From Cinclus cinclus (taxonomy: Eukaryota; Chordata; Aves; Passeriformes; Cinclidae): DNA of 64,000 bases. The notes under the pieces were generated by a model. That model saw only the letters and a program-made list of their open reading frames with translations, searched no databases and was not told the origin of the DNA. The translations under genes and the position numbers were made by a program. The DNA lies in NCBI RefSeq assembly GCF_963662255.1, contig NC_085052.1, forward strand, positions 32,126,654-32,190,653, given 5' to 3'. Positions 1 through 13,901 of this stretch are shown here, one piece after another. The stretch's first letter is position 1. Every line of letters starts with the position of its first letter.

Positions 1-765
1 AAGATGAGTCCTAAACTCCAAATACTTCAACTTAAGGAGTGTTATAATTGCTTTTAATATCAGATGTACCATGTCCCTTTTGGCTACATGTGCACAGTGT
101 CCATCTAAGCCTGTAGACTGGATTTGCATGCAGACATGTTCATTGTGTTCTGATTGCCCCAATTAACTACACTGTCTCTGGGTGGGCCACAGAGAACAGA
201 AAGATTCCTCCTTTTTCACGAAGGCTCTGTGCTGTTCTGTCGTGCTGCAAGAGCAGTGCCTCTAAAAAAGACTGAGAAAGACAGTGGAAAGAGTGTAATA
301 CAGCAGAGTTGTTAATCCCATCTATAGTATGAGACCAACGTGTTTCCAGGGGCCATCCTGAAAGAGGACACCAGTATTGTGCCATTATGAAGCTAGCCCC
401 TGCATAGACATAAGGTGGGTGGGTGCCTGTTGGCCTGCACTGTCTTAGCCAGCCCTATACAATTCCCACCCACCTCACACTTTAACCTGGAGAATAGGGA
501 AGAAATCCTGAAGGTCTTTGAAACCTGCTTAGGAAAGCACAGTACAGGATTGTGGGATTGCTAATGCTTCTGTTCAGGGGAAATGCTCATAACACAGTGG
601 ATGAGGAAGGGAATTACGCAGAGATGTTTGGCATAGCAGTTCACTTCTAAAAAAAATCTTTGAAATTGTGTCTGAGATGCTGTATTGTCTTCCATTCAAG
701 TAGGCCCAGGTGATCAGCTCACTGCTGAATAGTCAACAGCATAATGCACAGAAGTCACAGTCAGT

Positions 766-839
766 CAGCTGGGTGACAGGTGAAGATGTGTTCCCCTGAA
801 ATGGATTATTCTGCTTATCTGTTTTTTATCTAAAAATAG
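766..839. promoter_or_regulatory. Candidate muscle motif pair: E-box (766-771) and MEF2-type site (830-839)
   Basis: CAGCTG at 766-771 is an E-box of the kind bound by myogenic bHLH factors. CTAAAAATAG at 830-839 matches the MEF2 consensus YTAWWWWTAR exactly. They lie about 60 nt apart. E-box plus MEF2 pairs are common in muscle enhancers, and LDB3 is a muscle gene, but both motifs are short and expected by chance in AT-rich DNA. Regulatory function is inference only. Confidence 0.25.
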
Positions 840-1006
840 TAACAGACTAACAAGGGGTGGGAACAAGAAAACAGGAGACAAAAACAAGTAGGGAAGAGTT
901 AAGGTCACTCTGCAGCTTTCACACTCCTTTAACAATAGCACTGGGAAATCATCTGTAAGCTATTTTTCCAGTCCCCACCCTGGAAGACCATCCTGCCCAC
1001 TAGAAA

Positions 1007-1065
1007 AATTCTGTCATGAGATGTCAAATTCTGTTATGAGATGTCAATTCTGTCATGAAATGTCA
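1007..1065. repeat. Three tandem copies of a ~20-bp unit
   Basis: Three adjacent, slightly diverged copies of AATTCTGTCATGAGATGTCA are seen at 1007-1026, 1027-1046 and about 1047-1065. Copy 2 has a C-to-T change in the CTGTCATG part. Copy 3 has a G-to-A change and is one base shorter. This is a minisatellite-like array with no evident function. Confidence 0.85.
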
Positions 1066-4000
1066 TGAGCAGGTAGCAGACGTAGGAAAACAGTACTAAC
1101 ATTCTTAGTAAAGCTGAGCATCTGTCAGCCTGCTGAAATGAATGAGACTTGCAGGTTGTTGGCAGCGCTAAGTGCTGTCACCAATGTCAGGATCATATAC
1201 ATAAATCTGGTCTTTCCAAATTGACGTGGGCAGTAAAGCTGTTTATTTTCTCCTACTGCTTGAACTATCTGGAAGCAAGCTGAATTCATTAATTTCATAG
1301 ACCTAATCCTCTGTAAGAAGGCTTTTGGACATAGTTAATTATCTAAGTGCTTGGTTGCCATGTTACCTAAGTTGGTACGATTGTACATGGTTAGATGCAA
1401 TAACAGATTGTCTTTGTATAATTATGAATCTTTATTTCTGAACAGTAAACTTTTATAGTGAGACAGGCAGGTGATGCAATAAGCTGAAATGTGTGAAGGA
1501 GCTATCTTTATCTGAGGTAGTGGAAATATTATCTAAATCACTGTGGCAACTCATGACTGGTGTAGTCACTCTGCAGTTACCCATGCAGTTTTGTATTGCC
1601 TATTAGAGAGGTTTTTCATCTGCTTGGGTTCCAAATCAAAAGCCAGAGCCTGAAACAGGAGATAGTGTTTAAACAAAGCAAAAACATTCAAGAAATACTT
1701 TTCTTTATTCGATGAAGTGATGAAAAAGTTGAAATTGGGTGATGATGTAAGTCCAGGAAGGGAAAATAGCAAACGCTGCTACAAAATGAATTAAATTAGC
1801 TGATCTGTTTACTGACTCTGCTACAAGCAGCCTGAGACAGCTTTTTGTGTCGGGAAAACCCTGGTCTAGCATTTTGCAGTCTGTCTCTGCAGGAGCAGGA
1901 AGGGTTTTTTTCTCACCGTTCTTAGGCTCTTTCCTTTTATCAGCATCCCTTGCTGATTGCTTCCTGTCCCTCCTCCCCTCCCTAGCATACATATGCCAAC
2001 CTCTGGCTGTCACTGCCTTTGCTTTAGAGGAGCTATGTGAGAGTATTCGTTTCCTGTGGGCTATTGCATATCAGTGCTTTACAACAGACAACTGAGAAGG
2101 AAAGGCTGTCCCTCTTCAGTTTTTTTTCTTCTATTCTTGAATGAGGGGAAGCCTCATATGATCCGGGTCAGGCTCTGTGCATTCTGCAGCTGTCCTTTGA
2201 ATGGCCATGTGGTGCTGTACATAAACTATAGTCAGAAAAATACAGTTTACCTGTATTGACTGAACTGAAACAAGTTCTTTTGAAGTGCTGGTACCACATC
2301 ACCTGTTAATCATCCACCTTTGGTGAATCAGACTGCTGAGTAGCTGTCCTAAAGCTGCAACTGCAGCTTTGAGAGGGGTTTTTTTCATCTCCTAATAAGA
2401 AGTCCTTTACGACACCAAAAGCTATAGATTAGTATTCATAATAGTTGATATTCTACTAAACTAGCTGATAAGTCTGGTATCCTCTAGAAGTCTAGGAGTC
2501 TCCCTCTTAAACTATTACTCAGTAGAGATGTTTCCTTTTTCCTTTATAGTTCAAATGACTGAGTCAACTTCTGAGAAGTGAGCCATTTAGTCTAATGCCT
2601 AGACAAACTGTGGTAATTTCTTACACCTGAACAGTTTCGCATTCTTCCAGTCTTCTTACAGTTTAACTCAAAATAGTTCCTTGTGAGAGGAAAATTAAAT
2701 AATTCCAGGCCAGCTTTTCAGAACACTCTGAAACTTTTCTATGTATTTTTTCATAAAACAACTATTCTGTGGGCACCAGCATTTCTTTGGGATAATCTGT
2801 TTAATTTGTTGATTACTTCTTGACTAACAGTTACCTCATGTGAAGTTACAGCATTCTGAATTTTATTACCTGCAATTATTTGTTATATACGCAACAATGT
2901 CAGTATCCTAGGAGAGTGCTAGTTATCTGAGGTGGTATGTTTGCTTTCAAAATAATTTGCAAGCTAGTTCTGCTGTGTTTACAGCTCCATCAGAAATGAT
3001 TGTGTTTCTGTGAGCCTGAGCCCTACAAGTAACTCCTCAGCGTCTTGATTTGGTATAGTTTATTTGAGATGTTCCAGTAGACAGCATTTGTACTATAAAA
3101 GGTAGTTCAGTGTACAGGGCATTTGTATAATAAGGTTGCATGTCTCATCAAACCCAAGTGTCGTGTCTATGTTTGACAAGGAGAGAGGGAGCAAAGTCTG
3201 TAGTTGCATTCCATTTAAATAATGCTTGTGGGACCAGATAAATGGTTTCTATCACCTGGGAATCAAAAGATCCCAGGATACTGGGGAGGCAGTTCAAGTC
3301 TCTGCTCTGAGTAAAACAGAACAGAGTTTTAAGTGTGGCTATGCAGGTGCTCTAAGAGGTAAGGCATTAGTTATTCTGAGGTAGACTACCTTTCCTGTCT
3401 TGACCAAAAGTACTCTATCAGGTCTAAGAAGTAATCCCAATGGATGTTCCACCAGAGCCACTAACACTTTAAGAGAAGGCTTGATTTCAGCAAATACCAG
3501 TTTTGTATCCAAAGCAGTTCCAGCACAAGATGGGTTATTTTTTCCTTCTGAGTTAAGAGTCATGATAGAAGTAAGAAGATTTGTTTTCTTTCTTTGCAGA
3601 AAATATTCTGAAAAATCCATGAAGTTTGTTGCTGTAACTGTAAAATCAGGTTTATTTGTTGAAGAGTACTTTTATTATAATTTTTATTTAAACTGTAGCA
3701 TGATAACGCAATGTGATTTGAATGCACATATTGTACTTGACAAAATAACTTTCAGGAACAGCATGTAGCTAGCTGCAGCTCTTAGTCAAATGTTTTCTCC
3801 TTTAAATCAAGTAGGTACTTGGAAGACAAAGACAGCCCCTCTTATCTTTGTGTGATTAAAGTAATCACTAAGTCCACTGCTGAAGGTCAGGGGTATATAG
3901 GGAGTATTATGTGCTCTGCACAGATACTGCGCAGAAATTGTCTATTTAAGACTATATTCCTCAATTCTATCTGTTTTGAATTTCAGGAGAAACATAACAC

Positions 4001-7000
4001 CCTAGGAGAATATAGGCTAGACAAATGTGAGTAATGGCCTGTAATAGCTGAGGTTCTGGTTTAAATGGTGTTACACCATCAGACCTGGTGTTCTGACACA
4101 AAATACATAACCCATGGGTTTGAAGCCCTTTCTTCATTTCACCTCTTAAGCGCTTCTTAATTTGGAGGGGGATTGTAGCTGGAACCATCAATACTTCTGT
4201 GGCATTATCTGTGAAAAGAGCTCATTCTGTGAAATAACTGGGCTGAAAAACATCCATGCAATTATCAGCTCAGTTATAAAGTAACTTTGCAGCTTTCTTT
4301 CCTGCAAAAGAAATGCAGATGCAGCTCTTTCCTTGAACAGAAGGCATATAGTGTTAGTTGTGGGAAACTTGGGCTCTAGACTGGTGAAAAGCTGAGTTTA
4401 CAACTGGGGATAACAGTAGCTCTTGTGGTTTTATGGAGGAGGGAGGAAAGGGCCTTTCCTTAACCTAAGGAAAGAGATCCACAACTCAAATTAGTTATAT
4501 TCCTTTTTCACTTGTTTTAGATTTAACAGTGTGCCCTGGCAACTGGATAATGTGGTCTGACACATTGTTCAGTCTTTGACCTAGAGTTCACTTATATGAG
4601 AATATAGTTTAGTATTTCAGCAAGTCCTCAGATTTACATAATTATTATTAAAGTTAATGATTTTGCAGATCATTTAGAATGAGTAAATATCAGGAGGTAA
4701 CCATTAAATTATTGATTTATAGCTGCTGAACTGTTTGGGCTTTATAATTAAAATACACAATAAGCTTTTTTCAGGTAAAACTTTTTATTAGTGTCTGATG
4801 TCTGAACTCTGTAAATGACTGCCTTAACAGGGCAGATGACTCTGTCATTATCTCCATTCTGAATAGATTATTGCAAAATGTTCTCCAGCCAGTGGAACAC
4901 AAGGAGAAATTAGCTCTGCAAATATGTTAACATTAACTTTCTGTACTAGTGACAGCAGTTTCCATCTTGTTGTCTAATTAGTAGCATAAAGTGCATGTAA
5001 TACTAAAACTATAAAAACTGTGGATATTTAAATACAAAATAACACCAACCCTTAAGTAGCAATGTGGAAATATGAAAATGGTCTATAAAATGCAATAGTC
5101 TTCATTATAATCTAGCTTTTATGGTGAGCTGGAGCTAGCTGAGAAGACAATCTCATGTAGCCAGTTTGTGTGTAACTAGAAATTCTTCATGTTGGTACCC
5201 GAGGTGCCACCATTTTAATGCATAATATAGCATTAAATAGTGTTTAGTGTAATGTGAGATAATGCTCTTCTTTTTCACTCAGTTTCATTGTGTTAGACAA
5301 ATTATAAATGTGCAATTAAATGATTAGTCCACGTTGAAAGATCTTGAGAAGGGGAGAGGAAAAAGGGACATTTCTGGCTGAACATGGTAAAAATCAATTG
5401 CAACTGTAAGTTTTGAGGAAATAAATTAATTTAAAACCTTGTCTAGCAATGTCAGCAGTACTGTGCTAGTAGAAATGAATAATGCTAATTGGAAAATAAT
5501 GGTTTCTATAAACAGCATGCTAAAGGGCTGTTTCTTCTGTACTAGGGTAATTAAAGCCTTAATCAAAAGGTTACCTGAGAACAAAATATCCAAACAGGCT
5601 TTCTGTTACAGTTGCCTAAATCCCTAAATGCTAATTTGATAGAAGTATGCTATGATATTTAATAAATTATATTCATTAATTCATAAAGAATTTTGTTTTT
5701 CCAGGTACATAGTGTGGACAAGGGTCTCAATAAATCTGCTGTTAAGGCACATTGTGTTTACCCATAATTCACATTATCTATTTAAAAGCTAACAGGTGTC
5801 ACCTGCCAAAATGTGTTGCATAGATAATGATTTCTTCTAAAAAAGTGTTTTATTTAGGTACTATCATAAAACTCAGTCATAAAAGAAATAAAAGCTTGGT
5901 CATATAAAGCTGGCCCTGAAGCTTAGGTCAGCCTTGCTGTTGGGTATTCCTTGGGGACAGTTGTAAAATCTCCCATTTTTCAGATACATTAGAAGTATAA
6001 TGTTACCCCCAAATGTAAAGCTGTTTGTGTTCTTCTAAGAGATTTACGGGAGAAAAAGCACACAATAACTGAAGGGAAGAAAGTACCTGGAATTAGGTAC
6101 CCTCAAAAATTAATTTTCAGCTTATGAATGGCTCCAGATAATATCTTGAATGGGCTTCTTACAAGGTGACTCCTGTCTTTGGTAGTGGTGGTTAGCAGCC
6201 ATTTTCCCAAAAAGTCAATGAGATCTTGCTCTTCTTTTAGGAAGATGAAATGGGCCAAATGACTTGAAGGCATGCAAATCCCCTGATGAGGGTAGAGTTA
6301 CTTTCTGCACCTCCCACGTGTGTGGCTGGTGTTGTGATCATGTATGGCACAGGTGTTCAGTGCCTGGACACAGTGCATAAATAGGTTTTAACCTTTCTCC
6401 AAAATCCTTCCAAATACACTTGATTTGTAGCATTGGCAGCTGAGGATTAGGAGAAACACAGCCCTTCACATGGTCTCACCCTATTCCCACCTTTCCCTTG
6501 CTCAGAGTCCAAATTCCAGCCTCTGGGCTATTTTGGCTCCATGCCTCTCTTGCTTAGCCATACCTAATACAGACATAAACCCTTATTCTTATTAAAAGTA
6601 GCAGGCTTAAGGGCACATGCTTACTTTAAACAATTTATGAGTTCTCAGTTTGAAGCCAGCGTTAGTGACAAGTAGTCTTGTGGCATGAACAAAAATATTT
6701 GCAATGCATTGTAGTACTTACTATACCTGGTTAGGGTGCCATGCACACTCTTGAGAAGCCTCTGTGGGACTCTCATGCTATATTTAAAGCATCCAGTAAC
6801 TTAGGAAGCTATTTTGAATTGGAACCAATGCTGCGTTTACCTCAAGCTTCTGGAATGGGACATCTTATCCAAAACTCCAAAAATACTACATGTAACCCCA
6901 GATTCTGGTACACAGTGCCAAATCGGAATGCCCTGGTATTAGGGTGAATTTGGGCTGCCTTTCCTTGATCCTGGGGGTCACTGGGACCATTCTGTTCTAT

Positions 7001-10000
7001 TTGAGAATGTCAGCATTCTCTCCTTACCTAATCATAGCTGGTTCAAAAATGGCTAAGGACAGTTGGTACTATGGCAGGTGTTTAAAAAAGAAATAGTCAA
7101 AGCAAGATGGTCTTTTTCATCAGCATTGGCTGAGGTTAATTATTGTAGGGAAAAAAAGAATAGTCTTCCTGTTATTTCTTTTTTTTTTAACAAGATTTGT
7201 AAAATACAAGTACCTTCCTAACCTGCTAACAAAATTCCTTCCATATCTGAAAGATTCTTATCTCACTGTTTTGCTTAAATTATCTAACAAATTATGCAAG
7301 ATGAGATCCTTTAATTCTTTTGTCAGCTGTATGGGGTGGATGAGGATCTCTCTATTACTCTATTGTGTGCTTTGCTTTCTTCATGACAAGAAGTAGTCAG
7401 CTGTCTGAGAGTATCTGTCTGAGTTGTGTGGACAGTAGCAAACCACATCTACCTGAACTGCAATCCCTTCCTGGTTTGATTGTCCACTGCTTAGTACTAC
7501 TTCTTTTCAGGGCAACAGTCATAAAATTGGAAACGTGTTCTGGTTTGCCATCTAGTTCTTAGTAGTTCAGGCTGAGTTCACAGAGTTGTGGGTATCAGAA
7601 TATTGGCACCTCATGTGAAGGGTGAACAGATTATTGAGGTGCCAGAACTGTTTGGCTGCCTCACCCCTGAGGAATAGCAAAGCTCTCCTCTCTTTTGAGG
7701 CAGGCCTTATCCCCCTCTTGAGAACTGTGCGCCTCAGCTGTAGCAGCCGGCTGCAAGGACAAGTACTGATGTCTCCTGGCGTTCATCCTCACTCCATGTG
7801 AGATTGTTCTCTGCTGTCTCCTCCTTCCATGTGCCTGGAATGCTTATGTGGCCTCTTTCCCCTGCCATCTTTCCTTGCACTATACCCACATTCTGCTTCA
7901 CCACAATGTGCTATCAAGCTTTCAATCCTGTGCACTTGGAGTGGAGAAGCAAACAGATGAAGACTGCATTTGGGAAGTGGAAGACTTAGACTCTCCAAAA
8001 GGTGTTATAATGTCCTATAGAGCCATGAAGGGACAGAAAAGGAATGTGCAGGAAGGAACTGGCTAAATACCGTGCCACATGGAAGTTCATGACTGCTCTG
8101 TGTGAAGCTGGGGGTTTTCCTGTTTCTCTGATTGCATGTGTTGCTGTATTAAATAGTCTTCTCTAGCCTCTATTACAGAACCCAAGATGCAAATAATACC
8201 AGTATCACTTCTGTGTTGACAATAGAGACAATCTCTCTTCACTGAGATTAATGGAAGAAACCTTTCTCCTTTTGCAACTACACATCCTATGGTCCACAAA
8301 AAGATGGATTTGTCCTGCTCAGCAGCAATTCCTCTTCCTTACATATCTGTGCTTAATTTTCTTCAGAGCAGTGGTTCCTCACCCTGCAAAATCTTAGATT
8401 GTAATCTCCAATTTTTTCTTTGATGAAAATATGCTGAGCATAGATAGTAAAACACATTAATGTTCTTTAAAATATATATGTATAGGTAAAATGCAAGCAG
8501 ATGGTGATTGAGAGCATTTCCATAAATTCCACATGCCAAAACATGGGGATTAAGTGGTGGTGAAGGGAAAGAAAAAAGAATAAACTATCTTGAAGGTATA
8601 GATAATTAGTGAATTAGTTCAGTTTGAATTTCATTTCAGTTTTATCTAGACCCAATTCTTTCCTAGGAAGAAGGAGAAGAAGTCTAAAGATTGATAATTT
8701 ACATGAACAGGTTGCTCTCTGGAAGAAAATTAAGTGGTTTTATTTTTTTCCGGTGTGTGTGACTTGTCATGGAGGTTACCCCAGCATGTGGGAACATTTC
8801 TGGCCAAAAAAACTGTGATCATCCCTTTCACAATACTGAAGACATATTTGCAGTGTGATTGACAAGATGAGGAGGTGGTATATTATTTCTGTGCATATCA
8901 AGGGACTGACAGTGTATGAAAGCAAAACTAGAACTTAGCTGCTTTATTTATCCCTTGAACAGATGCAATACTAGCAGCTGCAATAAGATCTTTTATACAT
9001 TCCACCCACAATTCCCTGGAGTTCATGTGTCCTAAAGACAACCTGGAAAGGAGGCAGGACACTCTCTTGTACACTATTACGTTTTATAAGTACAGTGTGA
9101 GATGCTGATCTTTCTCACAGGAAAGAATTCCAGGCTGGACCTGAGGTTCATGCCGTTTGATGGGATGGGTAGACATCTTTATCACTTGCTACTCTGAGTA
9201 TTTAGCTCAAATGCTTAATTTGTTCTCTAAATTTTGTTTTATTAAAACTCTTCATAGACTAGAAAGCAGCACAAAGAAGTAGTTTTATTATAATTTATAA
9301 TTATTTGCCTTATTAATCGGACCTTTAATTAGTTTTATCTGACGGAAGAGTTGTTGAGAGGACAGGTAAACAGTATTACTTCTTTTGTCTCCATTAAGTC
9401 TTGATCCTCCTCCAGTGATTTTACAGAGATAGGATTGGGTTCCAATATTAAATGCATCTCCAAGCTTAGGAGGACAGGAAAGAGCTCTCACCATTTAGTT
9501 GATTGTTAAGCCCCTTTGTTCAGTGCGTAGATAACGGGTTTAGGTAGGAATAAACTTTCCTTGTTGGTGTTTAATTTTAGAACATCCACAGTGAATGTTC
9601 TGGCCTGGATGCCACAAGTCTTTAGTTTCAGTCTTCCCATAAAGCACCTTGGCTACTGTCTGACACTATTTGTGCCATACATCCCCACCAGTGTGCTACT
9701 GCCCTTGGATACACTAATGCTGTAAAGAGAAATGTTTAGAAAGTACTCTCTAAAATATTATCTTTTTCCACTGCAGACAATGCAATTTTACAATAGCAAA
9801 GTAGGGATCAGGAACTATCGAGAAAAGCCTCCAAGTTACCAAAGTTTTTTTTTTTAAATAAAGAGGACATGTCATATTTTGAAGCTGTTCATATCCTCTC
9901 ATCATTGCAGCAATGGCAATAATGGGATACTTAGTAAAAGTTAATTCTCTCTGTGTGTCAGGAAAGAAGCTTTTTTCTGGCTATATTGTAATGCCTTAGA

Positions 10001-10446
10001 AGAGATGATGGTGACCTCCCTGAAGAGATGAATTTGAAACATCTAATTGTTTCTTAGTATTTATTTGAAAATTTTCATATATTTATTGAGTAAATCCATA
10101 ATAATTAAAACCTCCAAATCCCTAGGTTTATCTGTTAACAACAAATAATCAAGTACAAGCATGTTTTTATAGAAAGATATCAAATCCTGAGAATAGATGA
10201 AAAAGGCAGTGATTTGGAATGTCCTTAGTAAATTTCAGCTGAGCTCATTTTTAGTTGGAACACCAAGGTGTTCTCCCTATTCTCCCTGAAGTGAGAATTA
10301 CTCACTGAGTGAGATTTGTATACAGAATGTATACTGCCTGACACCTGTGTATTTATCTTTGGATGCTAATGGCCTAAGAAAACCCCTCTCTTTTTCTTTC
10401 TTTTTTTTTCTTTAACAGCTGTGATGAACAGATATTCCTGATTGCA

Positions 10447-10499
<53 letters not shown>
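10447..10499. repeat. (TATC)n microsatellite
   Basis: About 13 uninterrupted TATC units. Long pure tetranucleotide tracts of this kind are usually length-polymorphic. Confidence 0.97.
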
Positions 10500-10501
<2 letters not shown>

Positions 10502-11718
10502 TCTCTGTCATTTGTCACACCATTACTTACTTTTTTTGCCCAGTTTATCTTGCTTTGATACCAGAATACGTAAAATCAAGGCTTTTTTTGATGCTTTGTA
10601 CTTTTTGTGCAGCTTCATTCCAAGGACAAATAACCATTGGCTGGCTCTGCCTCTTGACACTTTCCTCCCTTCCTCTGGTGACTTGTGTCACTTTGTAGTG
10701 CAAGTAGGTTGCACTGTTATAGTCCTCAATTCAATTAGATAATGTGACAGAGAGGGTGCCATGGCCTCATGTTCAAGGAGAGCTGCCTAGAAGTTGCACT
10801 TAAAAATTGATAACGTGAATTTTAACATCCTTTTGACTTTGAAATAAGTCTTTCACTTCTGTGATCCTTGATAATGTCTTAATGAAGTGTCTTACCTCTG
10901 ACACCTCCATAATCTGTATAGGGTTTTTTTTGTGGTTAATTTTCATTGCAAAAACCAGTGAGAGAGACTTGGATTGTACTTTATTTTTTGATTAAAATAT
11001 ACATGGTCCATTTTGGGAGATGAGAAGACCGTGTTACATGATATCCTTCTTGTTAGCTTGACTCCAACCCACTGTTATCCATAGTCTCAACATATGTATA
11101 ACTGTTTATATGCTCTAAGTAGAAACCAAAAGCACTACAAGACTGAGCAAACTGTGCAAATACCAGGAATGTAAGCATATATTCCAAGATAGTGAGGTTG
11201 TTAGCAAGCACTGTATGTACTGATGGATATCTAAGCTGCATGAGCAAATGAATGGTAGTTTTTGCTATTATTGTCTCTCACTATCAAAGAATTGGACCAT
11301 CTTCTCCCAGGACTAGGATGGTATTTTGAGATTTTAGTTTGGATTAAGTAATGTCAAGACAAACACCAGTCCGACACAAGAGAGGGCACTGTAAGCCTAC
11401 ATACTGGCATAGGACCATGAGGAGGAAGTTTGAAATCTTGCCTGGCAATTGTCCTTCTATAACAGTCCTTTTATTCTAGTAAATACAAGATTTATCTATT
11501 GTAATTTAAACAAGGAAGTCTTTTCCACTTCACCGCTTGCTCACAATATTTACTCTGATATTTAGAACAGACCTGATTAATTTTGTGTTGCACTGTATGT
11601 TATTTTAAATACATTGTGGTGGTGGTAGTTGGAAGGAATGTTCCTCTAGAGGGGCAAAAAATCACAACCTCACAGCCAACTAAAAAGTATATTGTCAATA
11701 GAGTGAGAAGTTATTGGA

Positions 11719-11728
11719 CCTTTAAAGG
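11719..11728. promoter_or_regulatory. Perfect CArG box (candidate SRF site)
   Basis: CCTTTAAAGG fits the SRF consensus CC(A/T)6GG exactly and is a perfect palindrome. SRF drives many sarcomeric genes, so a site upstream of LDB3 coding exons is plausible as an enhancer element. It is one 10-bp match about 17.5 kb from the nearest recognised exon, so function is inference. Confidence 0.3.
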
Positions 11729-13874
11729 AACAAACCTATTCAACTCATAAAAGTTTTAGTAGAATATAATTAAAGAATTCGTTTGGATTTGTATAGTTGA
11801 GACTGAGCCCTAAATTGCTGTGACATGGCCAATTCCCAATGTCAAATCCCCTTTCCCCCAGTTTTATCAAAGTATGAAAGTCTTGACTGAGCGAGATGCT
11901 ATTGTTGGCAAGCCTTTGATGGACACTCCTGGAATTTCATTGCAGAAGCCATGACTTCTGTTTTATCTGAAATCTCACTGGCTCTCGATGACAGACAAAC
12001 TCTGTTTTTAGCATTGCACTGAAGGTCAGGCAAATGACTGGTTTCCAAATAGAGTAACTGAAGATACTGGAACAGATTTATTCCTGGTATAATTCCACTG
12101 GTTCTGTGAAGTTACAGGGGAATATACTTGTCAAGAGAGCCTTATGAGTTGAAGGATAATACCACTGTTCTCAATCACTTGTGTATAAAAAGAGCTTTGA
12201 AAACATACTGTTTAACATAATGGTAAAATTCTTCTGTAAGAGAAATTCTATACTCACTAAGATAAGCACAATACTTTTAGGTGGAATAAACTAATATAAC
12301 TCCATTAAGGAGACTTGACCACCTTAGAATTTTTTTTTTTTTTCTAAAATCTGGGTATCTAGTTCTGGCTTCTTTAATTACGAGTGAGGTTGAGGCTTTC
12401 TGGCTGTGTAAATATTTTAGGACTAATCTAGGAATGTATACACTGCCTAGGCTGCTTTCCTAGTGAGAGTTGGGATGATTCCATTGTTTTTTACAGATCT
12501 TTAATTATAGTTGCAGTTTTGGCACTCAAGTCCATAAACTGGCTATCAAGCAGACTGGTTAGATATTTTACTTAATTTTTGCAAGCTATCTGTGACCTCA
12601 ATTCATACAGAAAGCAAAAACTGATTTTGTAGATGGATCAAGAAAACGAAAACTAAATACTGTTGCTGGGGTATTAGTAAAGGAATAATCAGTGTCTTTG
12701 TAGAATGACATTGCAAAAGCCAAAAGTACTAGGTAATGTGAAAAAAATTTTGTGGGAAAAACTTTGGTGAGATCACAACCGCACTGACATTTTCAAATTG
12801 ATTGTGGAAAGCAGAGGAGCAAATGTCAGCTTGTGGATGCAAGAAGAGTGTGAGTGTTGGCAGAGAGGTTCAGCTATGGCTAATGAGGGGCTTTCCATCT
12901 CCTGCTTTGTGGAAGTGGATTGGTCCATCTAGGCTGGGGACATAAAGTCCTAGATGCAGAAGATCCTTTGGTAAAAGCTGTCACCTTGTATGCCACGTTG
13001 TCCCTAAAGGGCTAGAACTGCATTGATTACCAACATCCTGTGACACTGAGTGCAAAAATTCAAGATTAAGTTTTTACAAAGAGGGCACGGTCAAGAATGG
13101 GAAAGAAATGTAAACCATGCTTTCTATTTTGTAAAACATATGCAAGTATAATTTTTACAGTTCTTCGACAGAAATGTATCCCTTAAAGCTCAGAGAGCAT
13201 GTTTTCATAGTTTGGTCTTACTGTCCCCAAGAGGTTACACTTCAGGGGGCTTTTTCCTTAGAGGTGCAAAATGTTTCTTTAATGACAGATACCCTGACAA
13301 TCATGAAGTGCAAACAACTGTTGCCATGACAAGGAGGGATTTCTTCAAACTGAGTTAGCTGTGACTCTAATGCTGTACTCTGAAGGCTCCACTTTTCCAA
13401 ACCATTCACCACATATGCTTTTATAAATCCATCAAAGAACCCTGCAGTCCTTCTATACCCTATGTTTTAATGTCAAAGCGAATCTATGTTCTACTTGTGG
13501 CACCTGCTGTGGCACATACTTCAGCTACTTCAGGGGAGTACTAAGCATACCACCATACTTAAAGTCCTGTCAACATAGCTGTGATAAAGACGCTTTGGAA
13601 AATGTATTGCTCCACCCTAAAATAATAATTTGTCATAACTCATAAGGGAGAATTAATTGGCATTTAGTACATGTGATAGTATGGATTAGTGCCCTTCATG
13701 AACAGGGCCATGTATAAAAGCACAGGCCACCTAGAGGAGTACTCTTTAACAAGGCAAGACAATTTCTGTGAAAAATAAACTTCGCTTCTAAAAATATACT
13801 TAGGACAGTATGTGGTGTTGTGCTGAATACTTTTAAGTCAGTCTTCAGCCACATCAATCTGTGTTCATAAATAT

Positions 13875-13901
13875 TGAAAATACTATCATATAGTATTTTC
13901 A
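13875..13901. repeat. Perfect inverted repeat, 12-bp arms, 3-nt loop
   Basis: Arms TGAAAATACTAT and ATAGTATTTTCA are exact reverse complements around the loop CAT. The stem is AT-rich, so stability would be modest. No ORF or known element explains it. Confidence 0.8.

Noticed and set aside
3400..3768. 122-codon plus-strand open frame
   Set aside because: The C-terminal half is AT-rich low complexity, no family was recognised, and an antisense frame of similar length overlaps. It is consistent with a chance open frame.
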